In this document: positions 15,953 through 29,189 of the stretch, in pieces
Position numbering within the stretch: the stretch's first letter is position 1
Layout of the letters: each line of letters begins with the position of its first letter
Source of the DNA: Halorubrum sp. Atlit-26R
GTDB lineage: Archaea; Halobacteriota; Halobacteria; Halobacteriales; Haloferacaceae
Assembly (NCBI RefSeq): GCF_003666015.1
Contig: NZ_QPLT01000002.1
Location: 186,001-250,000 of the forward strand
Length of the DNA: 64,000 bases
Reading direction: 5' to 3'
Notes under the pieces: model-generated
Databases searched by the model: none
The model's input: only the letters and a program-made list of their open reading frames with translations
Told to the model about the DNA's origin: nothing
Made by a program: the position numbers and the translations under genes

Positions 15953-16423
15953 ATGCCAGACGTCGGCGACGACGCCCCCGACTTCACCGGATCGCTCGTA
16001 GACGGCGACATCGAGCCCTTCGACCTCGCCGACCACATCGGTGAGGAGCCGATCGTGCTCGCCTTCTTCCCCGCCGCCTTCTCGAACACCTGTACCGACG
16101 AGATGGAGGCGCTCCGCGACGGGTTCGACCGCGACGACTGCACCCTGTTCGGCGTGAGCACCGACCTCCCGCACGCGCTCGGCGCGTACCGCGTCCAGTA
16201 CGACCTCCCGTTCGCCTTGGTCGCTGATCCGGACCACCGCGCGATCGAGGCGTACGACGTGATCGAGGCGTTCGAGGGCTACGGCGTCGAGACGGTCGCG
16301 CAGCGCGCCGTCTTCGTGATCGACGCGGACGGGACCGTGACGTACCGCTGGCTCGCGGACAACGCCGGACAGGAGCCGGACTACGAAGCGCTCGACGAGG
16401 CGGTGGCGGACGCGACCGCCTGA
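15953..16423 (+). CDS. Peroxiredoxin (AhpC/TSA, Bcp-like)
   Basis: 156 residues from the ATG at 15953. MPDVGDDAPDF and the peroxidatic site region FFPAAFSNTCTDEM give the thioredoxin-fold peroxidase layout, with the catalytic Cys in SNTCTDE. Ser precedes Asn where Thr is usual in PxxxTxxC, so the motif reads P-A-A-F-S-N-T-C. It reduces peroxides with an external thiol donor. A second cysteine (DDCTLFG) 20-25 residues later could be the resolving residue. It is divergent from the lipoprotein gene. Confidence 0.85.
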   Translation: MPDVGDDAPDFTGSLVDGDIEPFDLADHIGEEPIVLAFFPAAFSNTCTDEMEALRDGFDRDDCTLFGVSTDLPHALGAYRVQYDLPFALVADPDHRAIEAYDVIEAFEGYGVETVAQRAVFVIDADGTVTYRWLADNAGQEPDYEALDEAVADATA

Positions 16424-16455
16424 CGGGCGCGACCGACCGCCCGGGGCCGCACCGC

Positions 16456-18486
16456 TCAGGCCGGATCGCGGAGCGAGTCGAGCGCCTCGGGGTTCTCCAT
16501 CGAGGAGAGGTCGCCGGGGTCCTCGCCGACGTACACCGACTCGATCGCGCGCCGGATGATCTTCCCCGACTGCGTCTTGGGGAACGCGTCGACGAACAGC
16601 AGCTCTCGCGGCCGGAACGGCTTGCCGTGTTCGTCGCCGACCAGCGCCCGCAGCTCCTCGCGGAGGTCGTCGCTCGGGTCGGCGTCGGGTTCGAGGACGA
16701 CGTACGCGACGACGGCGGTGCCCGTGGTGTCGTCCGGGACGCCCACCGCCGCCGCCTGGTTGACGGCGTCGTGGTCGATGAGCACGCCCTCGATCTCGGC
16801 CGGGCCGACCTTCCGCCCCGCGACGTTCAGGGCGTCGTCGGCGCGGCCGTGGAGGAACCAGAAGCCGTCCTCGTCCTTCTGCGCGAAGTCGCCGTGGTCC
16901 CACAGGTCGGGCCACGTCGACCAGTACTCCTCGAGGTAGCGCTCGTCGCCCGACCACAGCGACTTCGTCATCGACGGACAGGAGTCGCGCGCGACGAGGT
17001 AGCCGCGTTCGGCGGACTCCTTCACCGACTCGCCGGTCTCGTCGACGATGTCGATGTCCATCCCGAGGCCCGGCCCGCCGAGCGTACAGGGCTTCAGCGG
17101 CTGGTTCGGCATCGGCATCAGGAAGCAGCCGCAGATCTCCGTGCCCCCGGAGATGTTGACGATCGGGCACTCCCCGCCGCCGACCGCGTCGTAGAACCAG
17201 CGCCACGACTCGGGGTCCCACGGCTCGCCGGTCGATCCGAGGATTCGGAGCGAAGAGAGGTCGTGCCCCTCCACCCACTCGTCGCCGTGCTTGCGGAGCG
17301 CCCGGATCGCCGTGGGGGAGATGCCGAACTGCGTGATCCCGTGGCGGTCGATCATCTCCCAGAAGCGGTCCGGCTCGGGGTGATCGGGGGCGCCCTCGTA
17401 CATCACCACCGTGCCGCCGAACGCGTGGTTGCCGATCAGCGTCCACGGGCCCATCATCCAGCCGATGTCGGAGACCCAGAAGAACCGGTCCGCGGGCTTC
17501 CGGTCGAAGCCGAAGTGGATCTCCTTCGCGCACTGCGTGAGGACGCCGGCGTGGGTGTGGACGATCCCCTTGGGCTCGCCGGTGGTTCCTGAGGAGTACA
17601 GCAGCATGGACTCCTGGTCGCTCGGGAGGCGCTTCGTCTCGTACGCGGACGGCTGCGAGCCGACCGCCTCGTCCCACGTCTTGTCGCGGTCGTCGTTCCA
17701 CGGGACGGGGTCGGCGTCGGTGTCGGTTCCTGCCTCGTCGCCGGCGGGCGTCGCCCCCAGCCGGTCGTACACGACGACCTCTTCGACGTGGCCGGCGTCG
17801 GCGACCGCCTCGTCCGCGGTCGCCTTCAGCCGTACCTCGTCGCCCCGGCGGTAGAACCCGTCGCCGGTGAAAAGCACCTCGGGCTCCGCGTCGTCGATCC
17901 GCGTCGCGGTCGCCTCGCGGCCGAAGCCGGAGAAGATCGGCACGGCGATCGCGCCGACCTTCAGGCAGCCGTAGAGGATGGAGACGACCTCGGGCACCAT
18001 CGGCATGTAGAGCCCGACGGTGTCGCCGGTCTCGATCCCGGCCTCCGTCAGGTAGTTCGCGACCCTGTCGCTCTGCCGGCGGAGCTCGTGGAAGGTTATC
18101 TCCCGGATGTCGCCCGGCTCTCCCTCCCAGAGCAGCGCGACGCGGTTTCGGTTCGCCGAGTCGACCGCGGCGTGGCGGTCGACGACGTTGTGCGCGACGT
18201 TGACCTCGCCCCCGGGGTACCAGTCGGAGAACTGTGGACCGTTCGAGTCGTCGCGAACGGCGTCGTACTCCGTATAAAAGTCGATGTCGAGGTAGTCGAC
18301 GATCTCGTCCCAGAACCAGTCGACGCCGGACGCGGGCTCGCCCTCGACCTCGGAGGTGGTCCGCTCGATGAGCGCCTCGTAGTCGTCGATCCCGTACTCG
18401 CGCATGAACGCGGCGACGTTCGTCGACTCGGCGAACGCCTCGCTCGGCTCGTGTACGACCTCGTCTATCCCCTCGTACTCGTCCAT
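16456..18486 (-). CDS. Acetyl/propionyl-CoA synthetase-like enzyme (AMP-forming)
   Basis: 676 residues from the ATG at 18484-18486. It contains the ACS N-terminal domain (WFWDEIVDYLDIDFYTEYDA), the AMP-binding P-loop LLYSSGTTGEPKG at about residue 295, the GWMMGPW segment, the adenylate motif ISGGTEICG, YWSTWPDLWDHGDFAQKDED, and the acylation lysine in KTQSGKIIRR at about residue 639. It activates short acyl acids via acyl-AMP. The substrate (acetate, propionate or another) cannot be read directly. A longer in-frame start is less likely because a TATA-like AATTACTTAC lies 25-35 bases upstream of this ATG. Confidence 0.87.
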   Translation of the reverse strand: MDEYEGIDEVVHEPSEAFAESTNVAAFMREYGIDDYEALIERTTSEVEGEPASGVDWFWDEIVDYLDIDFYTEYDAVRDDSNGPQFSDWYPGGEVNVAHNVVDRHAAVDSANRNRVALLWEGEPGDIREITFHELRRQSDRVANYLTEAGIETGDTVGLYMPMVPEVVSILYGCLKVGAIAVPIFSGFGREATATRIDDAEPEVLFTGDGFYRRGDEVRLKATADEAVADAGHVEEVVVYDRLGATPAGDEAGTDTDADPVPWNDDRDKTWDEAVGSQPSAYETKRLPSDQESMLLYSSGTTGEPKGIVHTHAGVLTQCAKEIHFGFDRKPADRFFWVSDIGWMMGPWTLIGNHAFGGTVVMYEGAPDHPEPDRFWEMIDRHGITQFGISPTAIRALRKHGDEWVEGHDLSSLRILGSTGEPWDPESWRWFYDAVGGGECPIVNISGGTEICGCFLMPMPNQPLKPCTLGGPGLGMDIDIVDETGESVKESAERGYLVARDSCPSMTKSLWSGDERYLEEYWSTWPDLWDHGDFAQKDEDGFWFLHGRADDALNVAGRKVGPAEIEGVLIDHDAVNQAAAVGVPDDTTGTAVVAYVVLEPDADPSDDLREELRALVGDEHGKPFRPRELLFVDAFPKTQSGKIIRRAIESVYVGEDPGDLSSMENPEALDSLRDPA

Positions 18487-18542
18487 CTCGTCCGGAGGTT
18501 TTCGCGGTGACCGTAAGTAATTTTCCTGAATGTTTCCGCGAC

Positions 18543-18722
18543 CTACCGCGGATCGACGCACTCGCCGGCGACCGCGACGGTCTCGCCGTCGACCGCGACA
18601 GTCCCGTCGTACAGCGCGCAGGTCCCGGCGTCCCACGCGAGTCGTCCCTCCCAGTCGGCGCCCGTCACCGCGGCCTCGTGCCGACCGGTCGCCCCCGCGA
18701 CGAGGAGTCTGCGTCGGTCCAT
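18543..18722 (-). CDS. Small conserved-looking protein downstream of gyrA
   Basis: 59 residues (MDRRRLLVAGATGRHEAAVT, ending GECVDPR). It is transcribed in the same direction as gyrA and begins 92 bases after its stop, so it may share the transcript. It contains two cysteines and a DGTVAVDGETVAVAGECVD segment that looks like a small beta structure. I do not recognise the family. Base composition fits coding sequence, but the short length leaves doubt. Confidence 0.5.
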   Translation of the reverse strand: MDRRRLLVAGATGRHEAAVTGADWEGRLAWDAGTCALYDGTVAVDGETVAVAGECVDPR

Positions 18723-18814
18723 GGCAGTCGCTCGTCGCGACGGGACTTCAAGCCCGAACACGCGGCTCGCGGTCGTCGGGGAACGCGAAAACGGGTCGGC
18801 TGCGCGGGAGGCGG

Positions 18815-23223
<4,409 letters not shown>

Positions 23224-23247
23224 TTACCGTCGCTAATCGCCGTCGGG

Positions 23248-23255
23248 TTATAAAG
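23248..23255 (-). promoter_or_regulatory. TATA element of gyrB-gyrA
   Basis: CTTTATAA on the minus strand, 31-38 bases before the gyrB ATG. It implies a leader of a few bases at most. Confidence 0.6.
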
Positions 23256-23351
23256 CCGGCGCACGCGCGCGGGCGTGAGAGACGAGACGCCGTCAGTCGC
23301 GTGCCTACAGCTCCCACAGCTACAAGCCGCGACCCCGCGTACCCCTCCCCG

Positions 23352-24563
23352 ATGCTACCGATCGCGGACTCCTTCGAACACGTCCACCGCGGCTGCGAGA
23401 TCCGATACGGACGAGGGCGGATCGCCGACCTCGGCGGCTGGCTCGGCGAGCGCGGCCTCGACGACGCGCTCGTCGTCTGCGGCTCGAACACGGGCGCGAA
23501 CGACGCGCTGATGGGCCCGGTCCGGGAGGGGCTCGGCAACCGGCTCGCCGGCGTCTTCGACGGGACCACCCCCGACAAGCGGGTCGAGACCGCCTTCGAC
23601 CTGCTCGACGCGCGGGCCGAGGTCGGCGCGGACGCCCTCGTCGCGGTCGGCGGCGGCGCGAGCCTCGACGTCGCGAGGCAGGCGACGCTGCTCGCGGCCG
23701 ACGGCCGCGACCTCGGCGAGATCCGTGCCGACGCGGAGGCGGGGCCCGGCGCTCTTGGCGACCTCGCGCCCGAGAGCGACCCCGCCTTCCCGTCCGTCGT
23801 CGTGCCGACGACGTTCGCCGGCGCGGACGTCTCGACCGGCGGCTCGCTGGAGATATTCTCGGCCGACGAGTCGCCGACCGGCCAACCGGTGAACGTCAGC
23901 GGGAGCGGTGCGTGGCCGATCGCGGACGTCGCCGACCCGGCGCTGTTCGAGACGACCCCGCAGTCGGTGCTGGCCGGCTCCGCGATGAACGGCTTCGACA
24001 AGGGGATCGAGACGCCGTACGCCCGCGACGCCGACCCGGTGAGCGACGCGGCCGCGGTCCACGGGCTCCGCCTCCTCTCTGACGCCCTCCCGCGCGTGGC
24101 CGGCGACCGACCGGGCGGCGAGGAGGCGACGGACCGCGCGGTGGTGGGATCGCTCCTCGTCCAGCTCGATCGCAAGATCAGCGTGATCCACGCGTTCGGT
24201 CACGGGTTCGCGCGGCGCTACGACGTCCAGCAGGGCGCGATCCACGCCGTCGTCGCGCCGCACGCGCTGGCGTACCTCTTCGACGAGGTCGACGCGAGCC
24301 GCCGGGCGCTGGCGGCCGGGCTGGGCGTCCCGACCGACGGCCGCGACGACGACGCGATCGCGGAAGACGTCGTCGAGGCGATCGCCGAGGTCCGCGACGC
24401 GCTCGACGCCCCGAGCCGGCTCCGGAACCTCCCCGAGACCGATGCGGACGACCTACCGGCGATCGCCGAGTTCGTCGCCGAGGACCCGCCGATGGAGCGC
24501 GCGCCGGCCGACCTCGACGCGACTCCGGAGGGGATTCTCGGCGTGTTGCGGGCTGCCTGGTAG
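23352..24563 (+). CDS. Iron-containing alcohol dehydrogenase family protein
   Basis: 403 residues from the ATG at 23352. The nucleotide-binding half carries VAVGGGASLDVARQATLL (GGGxxxD) and VVPTTFAGADVSTGG. The metal-binding half carries HAFGHGFARRYDVQQGAIHA, with histidines of the type III dehydrogenase fold. Family members reduce or oxidise alcohols, glycerol, lactaldehyde or butanol with NAD(P). The substrate here is not evident. A TACAAG element 27-34 bases upstream supports this start over an earlier GTG. Confidence 0.85.
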   Translation: MLPIADSFEHVHRGCEIRYGRGRIADLGGWLGERGLDDALVVCGSNTGANDALMGPVREGLGNRLAGVFDGTTPDKRVETAFDLLDARAEVGADALVAVGGGASLDVARQATLLAADGRDLGEIRADAEAGPGALGDLAPESDPAFPSVVVPTTFAGADVSTGGSLEIFSADESPTGQPVNVSGSGAWPIADVADPALFETTPQSVLAGSAMNGFDKGIETPYARDADPVSDAAAVHGLRLLSDALPRVAGDRPGGEEATDRAVVGSLLVQLDRKISVIHAFGHGFARRYDVQQGAIHAVVAPHALAYLFDEVDASRRALAAGLGVPTDGRDDDAIAEDVVEAIAEVRDALDAPSRLRNLPETDADDLPAIAEFVAEDPPMERAPADLDATPEGILGVLRAAW

Positions 24564-24576
24564 GCGCGGCGGCGGG

Positions 24577-24975
24577 TCAGTCGGTCGACGACTCCGCCGC
24601 GTACGTCTCCAGCGCGGTCAGCTTTCCGCCCTCCGGGTCGACCGAGAACACGTCGACGAACGCGAACAGCTCGTCGCCGTCCGCGTCGAGCAGCCGGCCG
24701 CGGACGGCCACGCCGGGTCCAGCCGGGTAGACCCTCTCGACGACGTGCGTCGTGTCGGTGTTCGGCCGCTCGTCGCGCATGAACGCGACGAAGCGGTCGC
24801 GGCCCTCGAACGTGCGGTCGGGGCGCCGCTGGACGAAGTCGGGGGCGAGCAGCGACGCCAGCCGGTCGTACTCGCCGGCGTCGAGCGCGTCGTAGTAGGC
24901 CCGAGCGAGCGCGGCGGGGTCCGCGTCCGCTGGCGCCACCGCCTCGCCCTCCCCTCCCTCACGCCGCGAGGGCAT
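24577..24975 (-). CDS. SnoaL/NTF2-like protein
   Basis: 132 residues. ALARAYYDALDAGEYDRLAS, DFVQRRPDRTFEGRDRFVAF and the pattern of short strands after them are those of the NTF2-like cone fold (SnoaL group). That fold is used by many small isomerases, hydrolases and ligand binders. No catalytic pair is obvious. The start overlaps the end of the PhoU-TrkA_C gene by 17 bases, so the two are co-transcribed. Confidence 0.75.
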   Translation of the reverse strand: MPSRREGGEGEAVAPADADPAALARAYYDALDAGEYDRLASLLAPDFVQRRPDRTFEGRDRFVAFMRDERPNTDTTHVVERVYPAGPGVAVRGRLLDADGDELFAFVDVFSVDPEGGKLTALETYAAESSTD

Positions 24976-26152
24976 CGAACTCCTCGGCCGAGGTGCGGGT
25001 TCCCTTCGAGATGATCACGTCGCCGCCCCGGAGCGTGGTGTCGATGTCGGGGCCGACCAGCCACTCGTCGCCCGTGCGCCGGATCGCGAGGACGCTCGTC
25101 GAGATGTCGGTCGCGGGCACGCCGTCGACGACCGCGGTCCCGTCGAGGTCGCTGCCGGCGGCGACCTCGGTCCGGGTGATGATCTCGTCGGACTCCTGGA
25201 CCGCCATCTCCACGACGGGATGGACGTCGAGGTCGCGGCGGACCCCCTCGGTGATCGCCAGCGCGGCGTCGGATATCTCCTCGGTCGCGACGCCGAGGTG
25301 GATGAGCCCGCGCAGCGACACGGGGTCGTCGGCCTCGGCCGCGGCCCGGAGCGTCCACGCCTCGAAGCGCGACTGGAGCGCGTCGACCTCGATCTCGAGG
25401 TTGCTCACCTCCTCGGCCAGCTCCTCGTTGTCGAAGAGGACCGAGCCGTAGGCGAGGTCGACGGCGAGCTCCGAGAGGTTCTTCATCAACACGATCGAGT
25501 CGACCGCGCGTTCGAGGTCGTCGATCGCGGGTTCCGCGGGCGGGTCGGGCTCGAACGCCTCGCCGCTCAGCTCGGGATAGACGTCGGCGACGCCCGCCTC
25601 GGGGCCGCGCAACAGCGTCACGTCGCCCGCCTCCAGCCGGGTGTCGCGCCCGGGGTTGAGGATCCAGTCCTCGTCGCGCCGGACGGCGATGACGCGGACG
25701 CCCGTCTCCGATTCGAGGTCGATCGCCTTCAGCGTCCGCCCGGCGTACGCGGAGTCGGCGGCCACGGTCCCGCGAACGAGCGTCTCGACGCCCGCCGACA
25801 GCGCGCCGCGCATCGCGTCGGGGAGCCCGATCTCCTCGGTGACGATCTGGGCGATGTCGCCGGCCGCGTCCGCGATCTTCTCCGCGGCGCCGACGACGCC
25901 GAGAACGGGGGCGAGCGTCTCCGCCTCGTTCGGGTTCCGCGCCGCGAGCATCAGGCTCATCCGGGCGCGAAGCTGGAGCACGTCCATCCGGTGTTCCAGC
26001 TCGACGACCTCGTGGGCGACCGTCGGACTCCCGTGGAGGACCGCGGAGTACGACAGGTCGATAAGCAGCTCCGCGGTGTCTTTCATCTCGACGAGCAGGT
26101 CCTTGACGCTCGTCGGCTCGTAGCGGACCGTGCGCCCGTCGAAGCGTCCCAT
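24959..26152 (-). CDS. Duplicated PhoU-TrkA_C protein (ion-channel regulator-like)
   Basis: 397 residues that split into two homologous halves, each a PhoU-like helical bundle followed by a TrkA-C (RCK_C) domain. Half one has VKDLLVEMKDTAELLIDLSY and VRVIAVRRDEDWILNPGRDT. Half two has SIVLMKNLSELAVDLAYGSV and SVLAIRRTGDEWLVGPDIDT. TrkA_C domains bind small ligands such as nucleotides and gate potassium transporters. PhoU bundles regulate phosphate or cation uptake. No membrane segment is present, so it must act on a partner encoded elsewhere. Confidence 0.88.
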   Translation of the reverse strand: MGRFDGRTVRYEPTSVKDLLVEMKDTAELLIDLSYSAVLHGSPTVAHEVVELEHRMDVLQLRARMSLMLAARNPNEAETLAPVLGVVGAAEKIADAAGDIAQIVTEEIGLPDAMRGALSAGVETLVRGTVAADSAYAGRTLKAIDLESETGVRVIAVRRDEDWILNPGRDTRLEAGDVTLLRGPEAGVADVYPELSGEAFEPDPPAEPAIDDLERAVDSIVLMKNLSELAVDLAYGSVLFDNEELAEEVSNLEIEVDALQSRFEAWTLRAAAEADDPVSLRGLIHLGVATEEISDAALAITEGVRRDLDVHPVVEMAVQESDEIITRTEVAAGSDLDGTAVVDGVPATDISTSVLAIRRTGDEWLVGPDIDTTLRGGDVIISKGTRTSAEEFDALAA

Positions 26153-26229
26153 GCGACTCCCTCTCCGGCACCGAGTAAAAGGCTTGTTGCGGGAGCGGTG
26201 AGCGGGTGGGTCCGGACCCGACGGCCGGT

Positions 26230-26757
26230 TCAGAGCGCGTCGCCGGCGGCGTATCCCGGTCCTTCCTCGGGGGATTTCGGTTCACCGGCGACCGGCGCCG
26301 CGAGGTCGACGAGCGCGAGCCACCCCAGCAGCCGGGCCGCGCGGTCGCGCCACGTCGCCTCCCAGTCGGGGTCGCGAGCGCGGTCGTGGCGCGGGACCCG
26401 GTCGCGGGTGGCCGCGAAGAGGTCGGCGGCGGTCAGGGGGTCGTCGGGCGAGGCCTCCCGGAGCGCCGCGAGCGCCTCCGGGACGAGGAGGACCCCCTCG
26501 CGAAGCCCCTCGCGGACGCGCTCGGGGGTCGGTTCGGCGTCCGCGCGCACGAACCCCCGTGAGGTCTCCTCGGCGAGGCCGAGCGCGCGGAGGAACGCGA
26601 GCCAGTCGTTCGCGGTCTGGCGGTCGGGGAGGTCGCACCGACGCACGAGCCGGGCGCAGCAGTCGTCGGTGTCGCCGGGGACGAGCGGCACCGCGCGCTG
26701 GTACTCGCGAAGCGCGTCGAGGTCGGCCGGGGGTTCGGGGACGGGTTTGAGTCGCAC
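26230..26757 (-). CDS. Uncharacterised haloarchaeal protein, possible winged-helix N-terminus
   Basis: 175 residues. The segment DLPDRQTANDWLAFLRALGL followed by EETSRGFVR looks like recognition helix and wing of a winged-helix DNA-binding domain. The C-terminal half is Ala/Leu/Arg-rich and helical, with no membrane segment. It lies 27 bases downstream of mch and may share its transcript. I do not recognise the family. Confidence 0.6.
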   Translation of the reverse strand: MRLKPVPEPPADLDALREYQRAVPLVPGDTDDCCARLVRRCDLPDRQTANDWLAFLRALGLAEETSRGFVRADAEPTPERVREGLREGVLLVPEALAALREASPDDPLTAADLFAATRDRVPRHDRARDPDWEATWRDRAARLLGWLALVDLAAPVAGEPKSPEEGPGYAAGDAL

Positions 26758-26784
26758 GGGAGCGTGAGAGGGGTTACGCGGCGC

Positions 26785-27723
26785 TCAGCGGTAGCCGAAC
26801 GACTCCGCGAGCAGCTCCTCGTCGGTCTCGCCGACGGTGTAGACGGGGCCGTCGACGACGTCGACGGTGACCTGAGCCGGGGCGAACACGCTCTCCGGCA
26901 CGTCGTAGAAGTCCCAGTCGGCGTCCTCGAACACCTCGACGAAGGGCCTGCCGTACTCCTCGCTGGCGGTCGAGACGATCTCGTCGAAGCGGTCGTCGTC
27001 CCGGGCGACCTGGAGGTGGACCTCGCCGCCGTACGCGAGGGCGTCGTTCGTCCGGCCCATCGCCTCGGTCTCGTCGCGGGTCGCGGGCGCGAGCGGCGCC
27101 GAGCCGGAGGCGTGGAGCACGTCGGTGGGCTCGTAGCCGACCTCCAGCAGGCGGAAGACGGCGAGCTCGGCGGCGCGGGCCGCGGTGGTGACGGAGCCGG
27201 CGGTCGAGCCGGTGGCGAACGTCGGGAGGAACACGCCGTCGGTGTCGACCTCGGCCATGTCGGCGACCTGCTCGGCCACCTCCTCGTCGGGGAGCGTCGT
27301 CGACTCGATCGCCAGCGTGGCGAACTCGGAGGAGTCGTAGTAGCCGACGCGCTCGAACTCCGTCTCGCGGCCGACCAGCGCGCGGGCCGGGCCGGAGCCG
27401 AGCCCCTCGAAGCCGCCCTCGGTCGTCACTTCCCAGCCGGCCTTCTGCGAGCAGAGCAGCGCCACGGCGGGGTGGTCGGTCGACAGCTCGACGTACTGGC
27501 GCGGCGCGCCCGCGAGCTCGCCCATCCGGGTCTGGAGGTTCGCCAGCCCGGCGGTCTGGATCTCCGCAAGCAGCAGTCCCGCCTCGACGCCGCCGGCCGC
27601 GTCGATTCCGAAGTCGACGACGGTGGCGCCGTTGTCCAGCTCGTAGCCGACGACGTCCAGCTCGCCGGCGAAGTCGAGCGCCTCGTCGACCAGCTCGATC
27701 GCGGTCCGGTTGATGCTTTCCAT
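26785..27723 (-). CDS. mch: Methenyltetrahydromethanopterin cyclohydrolase
   Basis: 312 residues, full length. It begins MESINRTAIELVDEALDFAG, and the substrate-site segments CSQKAGW, GSGPARAL and FLPTFATGS are all recognisable from methanogen Mch. It interconverts methenyl- and formyl-tetrahydromethanopterin (or a folate analogue). Halobacteria are not methanogens, so the C1 carrier and role here are unsettled. A TATA-like CCTTAAAC lies about 25 bases before the ATG. Confidence 0.93.
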   Translation of the reverse strand: MESINRTAIELVDEALDFAGELDVVGYELDNGATVVDFGIDAAGGVEAGLLLAEIQTAGLANLQTRMGELAGAPRQYVELSTDHPAVALLCSQKAGWEVTTEGGFEGLGSGPARALVGRETEFERVGYYDSSEFATLAIESTTLPDEEVAEQVADMAEVDTDGVFLPTFATGSTAGSVTTAARAAELAVFRLLEVGYEPTDVLHASGSAPLAPATRDETEAMGRTNDALAYGGEVHLQVARDDDRFDEIVSTASEEYGRPFVEVFEDADWDFYDVPESVFAPAQVTVDVVDGPVYTVGETDEELLAESFGYR

Positions 27724-27864
27724 GGGCCAGGGTACTCGCTCCCCGTTTAAGGGGTTTGGCTGTTCGACGCGCCCGGGCTCGCGCTCGGTCTCGGAAAAAG
27801 GCCAGCGTCATCGAAGGTCGCCCATCCCGTGAATTTTACCGTATTGGGGGCTAACACAACTAAT

Positions 27865-29121
27865 ATGAGTTCGGCAGGTCCTCGGGGGATTCAGGCGGTA
27901 CCCCAAGAGCTCCGTGACCGCGAGTCGTGGCTCGACCCGTTCGACTGGTACCGCCGGATGCGCGAGAGCGCGCCGGTCCGGTACGACGAGGAGCGGCACT
28001 CGTGGGACGTCTTCCGGTACGCCGACGTGAAGCGCGTGTTGGACGACGACGAGACGTTCTCGGTCGACCCCCGAGAGGCGAACGACTTCGTCGAGCCCGA
28101 GGAGCCGGGCGAGGGGCTGATGCTCGACACGATGCTGTTCGAGGACCCGCCCCGACACGGCGAACTCCGCGGCGTCGTGGACGACTGGTTCCGGCCCCGG
28201 CGGCTCGCCGACCGCGAGCCCCGTTTCCGGGAGATAGCGGGCGGACTCCTCGAGGACGCCGTCGGCGCGGACGGGCGCATGGACGTCGTCGCGGACCTGG
28301 CGTCGCCGTTCCCGGTGACGGTCATCGCCGAGCTGCTCGGCGTCCCGCCGACGGACCGGGACCGGTTCAAGACGTGGTCGGACGCGCTCGTCGAGGCCGC
28401 GGGCGCCGAGGAGAGCGCGGACGCGTACGCGGACCGCCAGCGGGAGACGCAGGTCGAGATGGCGCAGTACTTCCTGGAGATGATCGAGGCCCGCCGGGAG
28501 GAGCCCCGCGACGACCTGCTCTCGGTCATTGTCACCGCCGAGTCCGAGGCGGGCGGGCGCCTCTCCCGCGAGGAGGCGCTCGGGACGTGTATGCTGCTGC
28601 TCGTCGCGGGGAACATCACGACGACGAACCTCATCGCGAACGCGGTCCGGTGTTTCGTCGAGGCGGACGCCGACCTGTTCGACGAGCTCCGGGGAGACGA
28701 GCGCGCGCTCGCGAGCGCGGTCGAGGAGGTGCTGCGGTACCGCTCGCCGGTACAGGCGATGGGGCGGGTCGCCACCGAGGACGTGACGCTGGGCGGGGAG
28801 ACCGTCGAGGCGGGCGACCGCGTGATCGCGTGGCTGGGCTCCGCGAACCGAGACGAGCGGCAGTTCGAGTCGGCGGGGGAGTTCCGGCCCGACCGCTCGC
28901 CGAACCAGCACCTCGGGTTCGGGTACGGCACCCACTACTGTCTGGGCGCGCCGCTGGCACGGCTCGAAGCCGAGGTCGGCCTCTCCGAGCTGCTCGACCG
29001 CGTGGAGCGCGTGGAGCTCGCCGAGGACCGCCTCCAGCCGACCCGGAGCTCGTTCATCTACGGCGTCGAATCGCTCCCGATCCGCTACGACGAGCGGGGG
29101 TCGGACCCGACTCGCGACTGA
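27865..29121 (+). CDS. Cytochrome P450
   Basis: 418 residues from the ATG at 27865. An in-frame GTG 36 bases earlier falls inside the promoter (TTTTACCGTATTGG) and is rejected. The heme-binding motif FGYGTHYCLG has the cysteine ligand at about residue 358. The K-helix ExxR is EVLRYR. The I-helix reads LLVAGNITTTNL at about residues 244-255, where most soluble P450s have Glu or Asp just before the first Thr, and here it is Ile. Soluble, of the bacterial CYP type. The redox partner is not in the neighbourhood and the substrate is unknown. Confidence 0.93.
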   Translation: MSSAGPRGIQAVPQELRDRESWLDPFDWYRRMRESAPVRYDEERHSWDVFRYADVKRVLDDDETFSVDPREANDFVEPEEPGEGLMLDTMLFEDPPRHGELRGVVDDWFRPRRLADREPRFREIAGGLLEDAVGADGRMDVVADLASPFPVTVIAELLGVPPTDRDRFKTWSDALVEAAGAEESADAYADRQRETQVEMAQYFLEMIEARREEPRDDLLSVIVTAESEAGGRLSREEALGTCMLLLVAGNITTTNLIANAVRCFVEADADLFDELRGDERALASAVEEVLRYRSPVQAMGRVATEDVTLGGETVEAGDRVIAWLGSANRDERQFESAGEFRPDRSPNQHLGFGYGTHYCLGAPLARLEAEVGLSELLDRVERVELAEDRLQPTRSSFIYGVESLPIRYDERGSDPTRD

Positions 29122-29189
29122 CGCCGCACGCCGCGTTCGCCGCGGACGTCGGCGAGGCCGGGACCGGCGGTCGCCGCGCCGACGCCCGG

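Noticed and set aside
14804-17701. Long minus-strand frame across the lipoprotein, peroxiredoxin and synthetase genes
   Set aside because: Runs through real genes in another frame, is Arg/Pro-rich and has no motif.
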